Shown: positions 33,968 to 43,081, counted from the stretch's first letter. The stretch is 47,748 bases of DNA from Planctomycetota bacterium (GCA_020848735.1 JADLHO010000242.1:1-47748), one strand, 5' to 3'. Notes: a model not told the origin generated them from the letters alone. Numbers and translations are program-made.

Positions 33968-36118
33968 TCAGTCCCGGTCGTAGGCGTAGACGCGCACGTT
34001 GCCGATGCGCAGGGGCTGCGATCCGGTCACCGGCCGCAGTTCGACGACGAAGCTCGCCTTCCCGTCGGTCAGCGCGCGGGGCAGCTCGATCTCCGTCTCG
34101 CCGCCCTCCTTCCAGACCTCGAGGGGATTCGTCGTGAACGAGTGCATCAGGCCGGCGAAGTAGCCGTCGACGTAGACGCGGGCCTGACAGACTCCGCCGC
34201 TCCCGACGCGCAGTCGATCGAGGCGAAGGCCGAGGCAGAGGCCACGGTTGTTCGCCAGGTTCGGCGATGCGACCGTGAAGCGGTACCAGTCGACGACGTG
34301 CCGCACCTCGTCGCTCAGCGGCGCGTCGCCGTAGAACTGGTCGCGGAAGAAGGTCGACGTGACCTGGTGCAGCGGCGCGGTGCCGAACTGGGCATTCCAT
34401 GCGGACTCCGCGGCCGGCTCGCCGACGTCGAGCTCACCGACCGTGCGGCGCGCGGCGCCTGGCTGCACGTAGAGGATCGCCATGAAGCCGTAGTCGGCCT
34501 GCGCGAGGTTCTGCACGCCGTGCTCGAGCATCACGTCGATCCCGTCGACGAACTGCACCGGATCGAAGACGAGCGTCGAGCCCATCATGCGATGCACGGC
34601 GACGGCGCCCGGGATGTGGAACGAGACGTGCACGCTCGTGTTGAACGAGCCGTCCATCTGGAAGGGCAGATCCGATGGCGTGAGGTACCAGCCCCACTTG
34701 CCGATCGAGGTCTCCGATGCGTCGAAGGTGTGGTCGTCGCCACGGAGGCCGTTCGTGCGCACGCAGAGGTCGCCCTCGAGGTGCGTCATGTCCGTGATCG
34801 GCGGGATGCGGCCGGTCGTGTCGACCCAGTCCTCGAGGACGAGGGCGCGCAGGACGCCGCGGCAGTTCGTGAGACGCGGACCGCGGAAGGGCACGCCCGG
34901 CTGCGTGACCGCGCGCTGCCACGTCGCCGTGAAGTAGCCGTACGGCTGCGGATAGGCACCGCGCCAGGTCGCCAGCGTGAGGTTGAGCCCACGCTCGACG
35001 CCGCTCGGGTTCACGATCTCGATGCGCGCGCTCTCGGCGAAGGGCATCGGGAAGTAGCACCAGAGCGTGTTCGCGCCGTCGTTGCCGCAGAACACCGAAT
35101 CGATCGCGCTCGAATAGGGCGGCTCCGAGGTGAAGCCGAGCATCCGCAGCGGGACGTCCACGCCGACGTCGCTGCGGCCGTCGAAGCGGATCCGCGCGAC
35201 GAGGTGTTCCCACGAGGCGAAGTCGTCGACCTGCACGCGGAACTCGAGGATCGCGCCGGGGCCGGAGACGAGCACCCGACCCGCGCCACCCGGCGCGATG
35301 TCGAGGCGATGGTTGCTCACGCTCGTCGCGGCGCGCGGGATCGAATGCCGCCAGCCACCGCGGCGCGTGAGCACCGTGTCCCAGGCCGTGAGATCGGGAA
35401 TCGCGAGGTTGCCTTCGGGATCGGCGGTCGTCCACGCGATCTTGTGGAAGCGTCCCGCGTTCTGGAAGGGGTTCTCGAAGACACGCAACTTCAACGAACG
35501 CTCGAAGGCGATCGGCGTGTGCGTGAGGAAGCCGCCCGAGCGCGCACTCGTCCACGGACCGACGAAGGGACGCACCTGACCACGCGGGTCGTTCTCGTTC
35601 CGGAAGTACTCGCTGAAGAGATGGTCGTGCAGCACGACGCTGTCGACCAGGATCTGCGCGCGGTTGTCCTCGATCGGTGCGATCGTTCCGCCGATCACTC
35701 CCGACCAGAAGTTGCGGAAGAAGACCCCCAGGAAGCCCTCGCGACCCTGGATGTCGGCGAGCACCGCGACGTCCTGACCGTTGACCAGCTCGCGATACGA
35801 CTCGGTGCCGTTGATGCCGGTGAAGCCGTCGTCGTTGCCCATCGCCGGCGCGCTGAGGCGATCATCCGGATCGGCGCCGGACTTGATGAAGGTCTTCGTG
35901 CGCGCCGGCTGGAGCACTGCGAAGCGCTCGCTGGCGCCGTTCAGTGGGCCTTGCGCCGGCAGCGCGGACACCGCGCCGAGAAGGAAGGCCAGCGGTGCGA
36001 GAGCCGCGACCAGCCGGCCGGACACGCGCACGCCGAAGTCGAGCGGGGAAGGCATCAAGGGTGCAGGTCCGAGGTGTAGGAGCGAGCGCGCAGCGGCCAG
36101 CGTGCAGGAACTGGACAT
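33968..36118 (-). CDS. Secreted GH172-family (DUF2961) protein
   Basis: This 716-residue protein belongs to DUF2961, now glycoside hydrolase family 172, whose members cleave or transfer fructo- or arabinofuranosides. Matching parts are GFLGVFFRNFWSGVIGGTI early on, DSVVLHDHLFSEYFRNEND, then WCYFPMPFAESARIEIVNP (the GH172 'Y-x-P-M-P-F' block) and GDLCVRTNGL. A double jelly-roll fold is expected. The N-terminus is a signal peptide (RLVAALAPLAFLLGAVSALPAQ). The ATG at 36118 has GGAGG six bases before it and is preferred; an ATG at 36055 would shorten the leader to a more usual length. A TATCCT hexamer lies 67 bases upstream (36191-36186). The substrate cannot be read from the sequence. Confidence 0.8.
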   Translation of the reverse strand: MSSSCTLAAARSLLHLGPAPLMPSPLDFGVRVSGRLVAALAPLAFLLGAVSALPAQGPLNGASERFAVLQPARTKTFIKSGADPDDRLSAPAMGNDDGFTGINGTESYRELVNGQDVAVLADIQGREGFLGVFFRNFWSGVIGGTIAPIEDNRAQILVDSVVLHDHLFSEYFRNENDPRGQVRPFVGPWTSARSGGFLTHTPIAFERSLKLRVFENPFQNAGRFHKIAWTTADPEGNLAIPDLTAWDTVLTRRGGWRHSIPRAATSVSNHRLDIAPGGAGRVLVSGPGAILEFRVQVDDFASWEHLVARIRFDGRSDVGVDVPLRMLGFTSEPPYSSAIDSVFCGNDGANTLWCYFPMPFAESARIEIVNPSGVERGLNLTLATWRGAYPQPYGYFTATWQRAVTQPGVPFRGPRLTNCRGVLRALVLEDWVDTTGRIPPITDMTHLEGDLCVRTNGLRGDDHTFDASETSIGKWGWYLTPSDLPFQMDGSFNTSVHVSFHIPGAVAVHRMMGSTLVFDPVQFVDGIDVMLEHGVQNLAQADYGFMAILYVQPGAARRTVGELDVGEPAAESAWNAQFGTAPLHQVTSTFFRDQFYGDAPLSDEVRHVVDWYRFTVASPNLANNRGLCLGLRLDRLRVGSGGVCQARVYVDGYFAGLMHSFTTNPLEVWKEGGETEIELPRALTDGKASFVVELRPVTGSQPLRIGNVRVYAYDRD

Positions 36119-36185
36119 GCCAGTCCTCCACGCGCACGGTCGGGCAATCCAGCGGGCAATCGAGGGCTGCGAGCGAGGCCGGCGA

Positions 36186-36191
36186 AGGATA
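36186..36191 (-). promoter_or_regulatory. -10-like TATCCT before the GH172-family gene
   Basis: TATCCT on the minus strand, 67 bases before the ATG at 36118. It is identical to the hexamers before rpmB and tRNA-Arg, but no -35 consensus lies 16-18 bases further upstream. Confidence 0.3.
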
Positions 36192-36246
36192 GCTCACGCA
36201 TGCGGCGGCGCCAGTCCTCCGCCGCAGCCGCGGAGTCAATCGTACG

Positions 36247-36289
36247 TGAAGCGACCCCGGCTACCGCTTGGGTCGCCGGGGTCGCTTCA
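36247..36289 (-). terminator. Long inverted repeat between two secreted-protein genes
   Basis: Fourteen perfect pairs (36247-36260 with 36276-36289) enclose a 15-base loop, 100 bases downstream of the 36389-37495 gene. The size and position fit a transcription terminator; there is no U-run. Confidence 0.45.
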
Positions 36290-36388
36290 ACGCGCGCCGC
36301 TCACGCAGCGCGCCTCACGTCAGGCTGACTGTGTCGCTTCGACTGTGTGTCCGTTCGAGCGCCGGCCTGCGTGAACCGAGTTCGCCGA

Positions 36389-37495
36389 TCACTGAGCCAG
36401 GAAGCCGGCGCCGTTCGTCATGACCACGCGGGGCGTGGCGAAGTCGAGCAGGGCGCTCTGGAAGCTCATGTTGCCGAGGCCGCCGCCGGCGCCCCAGGTG
36501 TTCGGGAAGGTGAAGGTCGTCTGCTGGTAGACACCGGCAGCGTCCGTCACGCCCGAGGCGAAGGTGATCGGAAGGATCGTGAAGAGCGGGAGGCAGAGGT
36601 CGCCCTCGATGCCGAAGCCGGCGAGCGGGGTGCCCGTCGGGTCGAAGCCGCCGATCGCGCCGATCGTGCCGCAGAAGGTGTTCGGCTGGTTGGCGTCCGA
36701 CACCTTGAAGGCGATGCCGTCGAGGCGGGTGACGGTCTGGTTCGGGTACATGCCGCCCGCACCGTAGTTCGGGTTCGGGCAGACCTGGAACGCAGGGTCG
36801 ATGTCAGCGCCGATGCGCGTGATCGCGCCCGGGCCACCCCACCAGATGCGCTGGAAGCGGTCCGCGCGGCCCGCGACGATCGGCGCGCCGGTGCGGTCGA
36901 TCGTGAAGACGCAGTTCGGGATCGGCAGAGCGCCCGTGGTGAGCGGGTTGTCGACGACCGGGGCGTTGACCCAGCCCGACATGTGGACCGACATGCCGTC
37001 GGCAACCCACGCGGCGTTCGCCGGCAGACCGCAGACGGTGTAGTAGTCGGCGCGGGCCGGGAGGGTGTCGAGCGGCGTCGCGAGCGTGATCGTCCAGATC
37101 CACGCGACCGCGGTCGTCACCGTCGTGGACGGCGTCGTGAACGGGCCGGTGCGGATGATGTCGAGCGCAGCGTCCGGGCTCGGCGCGACAACCGCCGCGT
37201 CGTCACCGATGAGGCCGACCGTGAACTGCTCCTGCGTGATGCCGCTCTGGTCCTGGTTGACGACGTAGAGGTGCGTCACGCGGTTGACCACGTTGCCGCC
37301 GACCGAGGTCATGCCGGTGCAGTTCAGGAGCTCCGACGGGTAGCGCTGGCAGATATCGCCGACGCTCGTGCCGGGCATCGCGGCGCGCGTCGTGAAGTTC
37401 GTCGCGCCAGAGTACATGTCGAACTGGTTGGGCGTCTGCGCGGCAACGGTGCCGATCAGGCCGAGGGAAGCGAGCAGGGAGATGCTGAGACGCAT
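36389..37495 (-). CDS. Secreted protein of unknown function
   Basis: I do not recognise this protein of 368 residues. The ATG at 37495 gives a clear signal peptide (MRLSISLLASLGLIGTVAAQ); the frame is open 22 codons further upstream without a leader. The mature part is rich in Thr, Pro, Gly and Asn. Six cysteines are spread through it, and it looks like one or two beta-sandwich domains (IWTITLATPLDTLPARADYY, IWWGGPGAITRIG, LPLFTILPITFASG). The general style matches other exported proteins in this window, but the FGxGC C-terminal domain is missing. It has a good promoter 82 bases upstream. An extracellular structural role is a guess. Confidence 0.7.
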   Translation of the reverse strand: MRLSISLLASLGLIGTVAAQTPNQFDMYSGATNFTTRAAMPGTSVGDICQRYPSELLNCTGMTSVGGNVVNRVTHLYVVNQDQSGITQEQFTVGLIGDDAAVVAPSPDAALDIIRTGPFTTPSTTVTTAVAWIWTITLATPLDTLPARADYYTVCGLPANAAWVADGMSVHMSGWVNAPVVDNPLTTGALPIPNCVFTIDRTGAPIVAGRADRFQRIWWGGPGAITRIGADIDPAFQVCPNPNYGAGGMYPNQTVTRLDGIAFKVSDANQPNTFCGTIGAIGGFDPTGTPLAGFGIEGDLCLPLFTILPITFASGVTDAAGVYQQTTFTFPNTWGAGGGLGNMSFQSALLDFATPRVVMTNGAGFLAQ

Positions 37496-37796
37496 GGGAC
37501 TCGTGTTGGTCGTGGAGGGATGAGCCCGAGGAGCCGTTGCGCGAACACCGCCACAACACACACCTCGGCGCGGGGAAGACTAGCACCGCTTGGAGACCCA
37601 ACAAGGCCCCCGGGTTCCCTCGAGTGCAGAAGCGAGACGATGCGCCCGACGGCATTCCGAATGCGCGCGGAACCAGCGGGGCTTCGCGAACCTCCAAGCC
37701 CGCACGTCTCGGCCGGTCCCACGTCGCCGCAGCACGGCGTCGCACGTGCTAGCCTGCCGATGCTCGCTCTGATCCTCCGTACTCGCTGGTCTCGAC
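37496..37796. other. Divergent intergenic region
   Basis: It separates two exported-protein genes transcribed away from each other. The minus-strand promoter at 37577-37604 serves the left gene. A TAGCCT at 37750-37755, 41 bases before the right gene, may be its -10 element but lacks a -35 match. No gene or RNA is visible otherwise. Confidence 0.5.
37577..37604 (-). promoter_or_regulatory. Promoter of the 36389-37495 secreted-protein gene
   Basis: On the minus strand TTGTTG (37604-37599), a 16-base spacer and TAGTCT (37582-37577), with the -10 element ending 81 bases before the ATG. Confidence 0.5.
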
Positions 37797-39464
37797 ATGC
37801 CTCGCCCCATTCCGAAGCTCTCTGCAATCCTCGCGACCGGCGCCCTCGCCGCGTTCGCTTCGGCACAAACCCGGCTCATGCGCCTCGACGGCCTCCCCAA
37901 CGGTCCGACGGTGAACAAGGTGCCGGCCGCGGGCCTCGGTGATCTCGACGGCGATGGCATCGGCGACTTCGCCATCGGCCGCGCCGCGCTCGCGAACTAC
38001 GACGGAGCGGTCTTCCTCCACTCGGGTCGCAACGGCGCCCTGATCGCGCGCGTCGACGGCGGCGCCGGCCTCGGCAGCTCCTTCGGCATGGCGATCGCTG
38101 ACATCGGCGACGTCGACCGCGACGGCACCGCGGACTTCGCGGTCGGCGCCGGCGGTCATCGCATCGGCGCGGCGCAGGTCGGCGCGGTCCACGTCTATTC
38201 CGGCCGCACGCGCACGCGTCTCACGTCGCTGTTCGGCGACGGCGACGGCGACCTCTTCGGTTCGGTGCTCGCCGGCGTCGGCGATGTCAACGCCGACGGC
38301 ATCCCCGACTTCGCGATCGGCGCGCCGGAGAACGGCAACGCCGCATTCAGCTACGGCCGCGGCTACGTGCGGGTCATCAGCGGTCACAACCTGGCCACCT
38401 GGCTGCAGACCTACGGCGCGCGCACGTCCGACGAATACGGCTCCGCGATCGCCGGCGTCGGCGACGTCGATGGCGACGGTCGCGACGACTTCATGGTCGG
38501 CGCACTCCTCGAGATGGCGCCGAGTTCCGGGCAGGGTTCCGCACGCGTCTACTCGGGCGTGAGCGGCAATGTGCTCTACGAGTTCTTCGCGGAGCGTGCC
38601 TCCGATCATTTCGGCGTCGCCGTCGGATCACCGGGCGACGTCGACGCGGACGGGATCGCGGACTTCATGGTCGGCGCGATCTCGATGGTCAACCCGACGC
38701 CGGCCAAGGTCTGGCTGTACTCCGGCGCCGATGGCACGAGCCTGGGCGCCGTGATCGGTGAGCCCGGCAGCGGCGTCTTCGGTCTGCGCCTCGAGCGCGC
38801 CGGCGACGTCGACCAGGACGGCCACGCGGACTTCTGGGTGAGCGACCCGATGAACTCGGCGATCGCGCCGATGCTCGGGGCCGTTCACCTCGTGTCGGGC
38901 CGCACGCGCACGACCTTGAAGACGCTGCGCGGTCCCAGCTCCGGAAGTGGCTTCGGCTTCACGCTCGCCGGGATTCGCGACCTCGATCGCGACGGGCTCC
39001 CCGAACTCGGCATCGGCGTGCCGATGGCCGGACTGCCGCAGGGTGGCACGACGACGCGCTTCGACGTGATCTCGCCCGCGCGCCGCGTCGCGCTCTTCGG
39101 CGCGGGTTGCTCGACCACGCAGCTCCCGCTGCTCGACGCCACCGCGCCGACCCTCGGCCAGGCGATGACGACCTTCGTCTCGAGCCGTGCGGTGCCGAGC
39201 CCCGGCGTCCTGCTGCTGAGCGCGGTCCCGGATCGCCCCTTCGCGCTGCAGCACGGCTGCACTCTCTACCTCGATCTCGCCGGCGTGAGCACGCTCGCGA
39301 ACTTCGTCACCGACGGCGGCGGCCGCTGGGTCGGCGCCTTCCCGATCCCGCCGATCAACAGCCTCGTCGGCGTGCCCTTCGCGATGCAGTCCTTCATCGT
39401 GGCGACCGCGGGCCCGCAGCTCCTCGACGCGACGAACGGCGTCTACGCGACCATCGGCAACTGA
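37797..39464 (+). CDS. Secreted FG-GAP repeat (integrin-alpha-like) protein
   Basis: This 555-residue exported protein has a signal peptide (LSAILATGALAAFASAQ) and six or seven FG-GAP repeats over about residues 35-420. Each has the calcium-loop form D-x-D-x-D-G-x-x-D (DLDGDGIGDFAIG, DVDRDGTADFAVG, DVNADGIPDFAIG, DVDGDGRDDFMVG, DVDADGIADFMVG, DVDQDGHADFWVS, DLDRDGLPELGIG). They build a beta-propeller that binds Ca2+ and probably proteins or glycans. The last 125 residues begin FGAGCSTT (Phe434) and match the C-terminal domain of the gene at 2769 in pattern: a first Cys, then LG, GC in the middle, and P-x-x-P-x-L/I-x-G. Single gene, divergent from its left neighbour. Confidence 0.88.
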   Translation: MPRPIPKLSAILATGALAAFASAQTRLMRLDGLPNGPTVNKVPAAGLGDLDGDGIGDFAIGRAALANYDGAVFLHSGRNGALIARVDGGAGLGSSFGMAIADIGDVDRDGTADFAVGAGGHRIGAAQVGAVHVYSGRTRTRLTSLFGDGDGDLFGSVLAGVGDVNADGIPDFAIGAPENGNAAFSYGRGYVRVISGHNLATWLQTYGARTSDEYGSAIAGVGDVDGDGRDDFMVGALLEMAPSSGQGSARVYSGVSGNVLYEFFAERASDHFGVAVGSPGDVDADGIADFMVGAISMVNPTPAKVWLYSGADGTSLGAVIGEPGSGVFGLRLERAGDVDQDGHADFWVSDPMNSAIAPMLGAVHLVSGRTRTTLKTLRGPSSGSGFGFTLAGIRDLDRDGLPELGIGVPMAGLPQGGTTTRFDVISPARRVALFGAGCSTTQLPLLDATAPTLGQAMTTFVSSRAVPSPGVLLLSAVPDRPFALQHGCTLYLDLAGVSTLANFVTDGGGRWVGAFPIPPINSLVGVPFAMQSFIVATAGPQLLDATNGVYATIGN

Positions 39465-39510
39465 GCGCACGCGACCAGCAAGCACGAAGCGCACGCGACC
39501 GGCAAAACCA
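39465..39510 (+). repeat. Imperfect direct repeat after the FG-GAP gene
   Basis: GCGCACGCGACCAGCAA recurs 25 bases later as GCGCACGCGACCGGCAA (one mismatch), starting at the stop codon region of the FG-GAP gene. Two copies only. Confidence 0.5.
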
Positions 39511-39513
39511 GAA

Positions 39514-39529
39514 CGCGCCGCGAGGCGCG
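39514..39529. terminator. Short hairpin between convergent genes
   Basis: CGCGCC and GGCGCG pair around GCGA between the FG-GAP gene and the convergent 163-residue gene. It may act as a bidirectional terminator; the stem is only six pairs. Confidence 0.3.
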
Positions 39530-39539
39530 CCGCCCCGGC

Positions 39540-40031
39540 TCAGCGCTTCGTGTTCGCCTCGATCTCTTCGGGGAGCATCGGCAACGCCTTGGTCGGGTTG
39601 GCCAGGACGGTCACCGAGTCCATGCGTCCCAGATCGGCGCGGAACTGCAGCTGGGTCCAGGAGAAGGACCCATCGGCGTGCTTGTAGCGCTCGACGCCGT
39701 CCTTCTGCAGCACGCGCTCGACGATGGGCGCGTAGGGCCGGTCGCGCGGCCACTCCAGCTTGCCGGCGTTCTTGACCCCGTTCAGCGCCAGCGCCCAGGT
39801 GCCGTCCGGCAGCTCGAAGCGATCCTCCCGCGGCACCAGCTTCTCGTCTGCGGCGAAGCCGCTCTTCACCACGCGGGGCTCGAACTTCGGGGCCTCCGGG
39901 GAGGGCGCTTCGACGCGCGGGGTCGGCGTCACGGGGACTTCCTCGCCGGCGAACCAGGTCCGGTAGCCGAAGTAGCCGCCGCCGCCGAGGACGGCGAGGA
40001 CGAGGATGGTGCCGATGGCTTGCGATGACAT
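39540..40031 (-). CDS. Small single-pass membrane protein
   Basis: I do not recognise this 163-residue protein. Residues 5-25 form one membrane helix (IGTILVLAVLGGGGYFGYRTW) with a short cytosolic start, so the rest lies outside. A Pro/Thr/Glu-rich linker (VPVTPTPRVEAPSPEAPKFEP) leads to a compact domain of about 110 residues with DGTWALALNGVKNAGKLEW and DGSFSWTQLQFRADLGRM. The style resembles periplasmic repeat or sensor domains, without a known family. It converges with the FG-GAP gene and diverges from the ASPIC/UnbV gene across about 300 bases. Confidence 0.6.
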   Translation of the reverse strand: MSSQAIGTILVLAVLGGGGYFGYRTWFAGEEVPVTPTPRVEAPSPEAPKFEPRVVKSGFAADEKLVPREDRFELPDGTWALALNGVKNAGKLEWPRDRPYAPIVERVLQKDGVERYKHADGSFSWTQLQFRADLGRMDSVTVLANPTKALPMLPEEIEANTKR

Positions 40032-40338
40032 GACTGGTCTTGGATCGGACGAATGGCGCCGCGAGTCGCACAGGTCGAGACAGGCGGTTGCGCCGAGACG
40101 GATTGAGACGTTGCGACCGGGGCTTCGAGTTCCGTTGCGGCGGCTTCGCGAGGCTCGGCTCGCGCTGCCGCGGCGCAGATCGACCGCGAGAAGGTAGCCT
40201 ACGGTATTCGTAGAACTTCGACTCCCTCCGCATCCGTCCTAGGACGCGTCTGGGAGTGCTTTCGCTCCCATCGCTCACCACGCTCCTTCTCGTCCGACCC
40301 GAAGCGTCGGCCGAACCGTCCCTGCCAGAGAGAACCCG
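40032..40338. other. Divergent intergenic region
   Basis: No gene is supported here. TAGCCTA at 40195-40201 reads as a -10-like hexamer on both strands (TAGCCT forward, TAGGCT reverse), and CTACG/CGTAG (40199-40203 with 40209-40213) forms a small palindrome over it. No -35 hexamer is visible on either side. The rest appears to be untranslated leader. Confidence 0.35.
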
Positions 40339-42234
40339 ATGTCTCCCCGCTCCTACCTCAGTCCCCTGTTCGGCGCCGTCGCGCTCGGCGCGCTCGCGCT
40401 CGAGGCCGGCGCCCAGACGCAGCTCGGCTTCTCCGACTGGACCGCACAGAGCGGCGTCGCCTTCACGCACACCGATCGCCTCGACACCATGGCCGGCGGC
40501 GTGTGCCTCTTCGACTACGACCGCGACGGCGATCCCGATCTCTTCGCCTCGTCGCGCGGCGGCCAGCCGAACAAGTTCTATCGCAACCGCGGCGACGGCA
40601 CCTTCGAGGACGTGTCGGCGGCCTCCGGTCTCGGCTTCACCAACGAGTCGATGGGCGCGTACGCGGCCGACTTCGACAACGATGGCTGGCAGGACCTGCT
40701 GGTGATCGCACGCCTCGACTCGCGCATCTTCCGCAACCGGGGTGACGGCAGCTTCGAGAACGTGACCTCGCGTTCGACCTTCGACCGCGTGCGCTGGGCG
40801 ACGAGTGCGGCGATCGCCGACTACGACAAGGACGGCGACCTCGACATCTACATCGGCAACTACGTCTGGGAGGGCTTCTTCCCCTACTTCGACGGCTATC
40901 CGAACCAGCTCCTGCGCAACGACGGCAACTTCGTGTTCCGCGACGTCGCGAGCACGGCCGGCGTGCAGGGCATCGAGCGGGTCTGGGATCCCACGATCAA
41001 CCAGTTCAAGAACACCGCGAGCTGCACGCTCTCGGTGCTCTTCTACGACTACGACCTCGACGGCTGGCCGGACCTCTTCGTCGGCAACGACTTCGGGCCC
41101 TTCGTCATCCCGAACCAGCTCTTCCGCAACGAGGGCAACGGCACCTTCACGGAGGTCGGCGCGCAGGCCGGCTTCCGCATCGCCGAGTTCAACATGGGTC
41201 TCACCACCGCCGACGTGAACGGCGATGGGATCCCCGACCTCTACACGTCGAACTTCGGCGACAACCACCTGCTCATCAACGACGGGCGCGGTCACTTCGC
41301 CGAGGCAGCCGCCGCGCGCAACGTGCTCGAGGGCACGGGTCCGGGCGGGCCGATCGTGTCGTGGGCCGCGTTCTTCCTCGACGCCGACCTCGACTCGCTG
41401 CCCGACCTCTACGTGAGCAACGGCTACATCCAGGCGGGCATGCCGGCCGATCCGCTGGCGGCGAGCCACCTGCTCATGCACCGTGGGCCGCAGTACGAGA
41501 TCCAGCCCGAGTCGGTGATCTCCTGGAACCGCGGCGGCATCGCGCGCGGCGCGGCCTGCGCGGACATCGATCTCGACGGCGACGAGGACATCGTCCAGCT
41601 CAACAACCGCCAGGCGCTGCGCATCTACCGCAACGAGACGATCACGAGCAACCGCGGCGCGATCGTCACGCTCGAGGGCACGCTCAGCAACCGCGACGCG
41701 GTCGGCGCGAAGACGCAGATCCGCTCGGGCACGTCGTTCACCGCGCTCGAGGTCCAGCGCGGCGGCTCGTATGCATCGTGCAACGCCTCCGGGATCGTGC
41801 GCGGCATCGGCGGCGACACCCAGATCCGTTCGGTCGACGTCGCCTGGCCGAGCGGCGTGCAGAGCACGCGGCACGGGCTCGCGCCCGACGCGGCCGTGCG
41901 CATCATCGAGCCGAAGGTCACGACCGACGGCTTCTCGGCGCTCATGCCGCTCGGCGCGGATTTCTGCGAGGTGCAGGTGGACGTGACCAACCGCTCGACG
42001 GCGCCGCAGTACGTGGCGATCGGCGCGCGGCTCGTGCTGGGTGAGCAGTACTGGGATCTCCCGGCCTACCACTTCGCGGCGAACATCACGCCGGGCACGC
42101 GCACGAACGTGCCGGTCTACCTGCCGATCCCCGGTGCGGCGATCGCGCTCGGTCGGAGCCTCGGCTTCTGGCTCGAGCTGAGCGTTCGCGACAGCGCGGG
42201 CGGCATCGACCAGCACCAGCAGCGTCTGCGCTGA
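40339..42234 (+). CDS. Secreted FG-GAP/VCBS protein with ASPIC/UnbV domain
   Basis: This 631-residue exported protein has a signal peptide (YLSPLFGAVALGALALEAGA). It continues with FG-GAP/VCBS units over residues 45-420, each with the D-x-D-x-D-G-x-x-D loop and a 'N-x-F-x-x-N-x-G-D/N-G-x-F' partner strand (FDYDRDGDPDLFAS, FYRNRGDGTFEDV, LFRNEGNGTFTEVG, ADVNGDGIPDLYTS). The ASPIC/UnbV module follows (about 430-520: SNRDAVGAKTQIRSG, VDVAWPSGVQS). This is the CRTAC1-like layout, common in Planctomycetota and Acidobacteriota. The last 90 residues are an extra beta domain. A calcium-binding propeller that sits at the cell surface is likely; the ligand is unknown. The SDR gene begins 28 bases after the stop. 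Confidence 0.92.
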   Translation: MSPRSYLSPLFGAVALGALALEAGAQTQLGFSDWTAQSGVAFTHTDRLDTMAGGVCLFDYDRDGDPDLFASSRGGQPNKFYRNRGDGTFEDVSAASGLGFTNESMGAYAADFDNDGWQDLLVIARLDSRIFRNRGDGSFENVTSRSTFDRVRWATSAAIADYDKDGDLDIYIGNYVWEGFFPYFDGYPNQLLRNDGNFVFRDVASTAGVQGIERVWDPTINQFKNTASCTLSVLFYDYDLDGWPDLFVGNDFGPFVIPNQLFRNEGNGTFTEVGAQAGFRIAEFNMGLTTADVNGDGIPDLYTSNFGDNHLLINDGRGHFAEAAAARNVLEGTGPGGPIVSWAAFFLDADLDSLPDLYVSNGYIQAGMPADPLAASHLLMHRGPQYEIQPESVISWNRGGIARGAACADIDLDGDEDIVQLNNRQALRIYRNETITSNRGAIVTLEGTLSNRDAVGAKTQIRSGTSFTALEVQRGGSYASCNASGIVRGIGGDTQIRSVDVAWPSGVQSTRHGLAPDAAVRIIEPKVTTDGFSALMPLGADFCEVQVDVTNRSTAPQYVAIGARLVLGEQYWDLPAYHFAANITPGTRTNVPVYLPIPGAAIALGRSLGFWLELSVRDSAGGIDQHQQRLR

Positions 42235-42235
42235 T

Positions 42236-42259
42236 CGCGATCCGCCGCGTAGCATCGCG
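42236..42259 (+). promoter_or_regulatory. -10-like element within a small inverted repeat before the SDR gene
   Basis: TAGCAT (42250-42255) ends seven bases before the ATG at 42263. CGCGAT (42236-42241) and ATCGCG (42254-42259) flank it as a perfect 6-base inverted repeat with a 12-base loop. It may be an operator over a leaderless promoter, or the terminator of the preceding gene. Confidence 0.3.
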
Positions 42260-42262
42260 GCG

Positions 42263-43081
42263 ATGCAGTCCTCTCCCTTCGCGCTCGACGGCAAGCTCGC
42301 CGTCGTCACCGGCGGCGGCGGCGTGCTCGGGAGCGCCATGGCGCGCGCGCTCGCGCGCGCCGGTGCGCGGCTCGTGCTGATCGGCCGCACGCGGGCGACC
42401 CTCGACGCCGCCGTCGCGAGCATCCGCGAGCAGGGTGGCGACGCGCACGCGCTCGTCGCCGACGTGCTGTCACGCGAAGCCCTCGCGACCGCCTGCGCGG
42501 ACGTCCTCGGGCGCTTCGGCACGCCGAGCGTGCTCGTGCACGCGGCCGGCGGCAATCGACCGGGTGCGACGGTCCCCCCCGACCGCAGCGTCTTCCACCT
42601 CGACCCGCGCGAGATCGACGCGGTCTTCGCGCTGAACTTCAACGGCACGCTGCTGCCGACGCTCGCCTTCGCCGAGGCCATGGCCGCGCACGGCAGCGGC
42701 TCGATCATCACGATCTCCTCGATGGCCGCGTCGAGGCCGCTGACGCGCGTCCTCGGCTATTCCGCGGCGAAGGCCGCGGTCGAGAACCTCACGCGCTGGC
42801 TCGCCGTCGAGCTCGCGCGCAAGCACGGCGCCGGACTCCGCGTGAACGCGATCGCGCCGGGCTTCTTCGTCACCGAGCAGAACCGGCGGCTCCTCCTCGC
42901 TGCCGACGGCACGCCGAGCGAGCGCGGCGCCGCGGTCCTCGCGCACACACCGCTCGCCCGGTTCGGCGAAGCCGGCGACCTGGATGGCGCCGTCGTCTGG
43001 CTCGCCTCGGACGCCTCCCGCTTCGTCACCGGTGCGGTGATCCCCGTCGACGGCGGCTTCGGCGCGTTCGCGGGCGTGTGA
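42263..43081 (+). CDS. SDR family oxidoreductase, D-mannonate oxidoreductase-like
   Basis: This 272-residue protein is a classical short-chain dehydrogenase. The NAD(P) loop is TGGGGVLGSAMARALARAGA near residues 14-33, and the catalytic set is Ser in ITISSMAASRP, then Tyr-x-x-x-Lys in YSAAKAAVEN. The C-terminal RVNAIAPGFFVTEQNRRLL and NFNGTLLPTLAFAEAM match, from memory, the branch annotated as D-mannonate (fructuronate) oxidoreductase, which interconverts mannonate and fructuronate in uronate use. No other uronate gene is adjacent, so the substrate is an inference. The gene is followed by tRNA-Arg on the opposite strand. Confidence 0.85.
   Translation: MQSSPFALDGKLAVVTGGGGVLGSAMARALARAGARLVLIGRTRATLDAAVASIREQGGDAHALVADVLSREALATACADVLGRFGTPSVLVHAAGGNRPGATVPPDRSVFHLDPREIDAVFALNFNGTLLPTLAFAEAMAAHGSGSIITISSMAASRPLTRVLGYSAAKAAVENLTRWLAVELARKHGAGLRVNAIAPGFFVTEQNRRLLLAADGTPSERGAAVLAHTPLARFGEAGDLDGAVVWLASDASRFVTGAVIPVDGGFGAFAGV

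Noticed and set aside
37797..42234. The two FG-GAP genes as a recent tandem duplication
   Set aside because: Their repeat numbers, tails and sequence differ strongly (one has ASPIC/UnbV, the other the FGAGC domain), and an unrelated gene separates them.
39394..42711. An 1105-codon minus-strand frame across the ASPIC/UnbV gene
   Set aside because: Val/Asp/Arg-rich shadow with no domain; the opposite strand has calcium-loop repeats and ASPIC/UnbV motifs.
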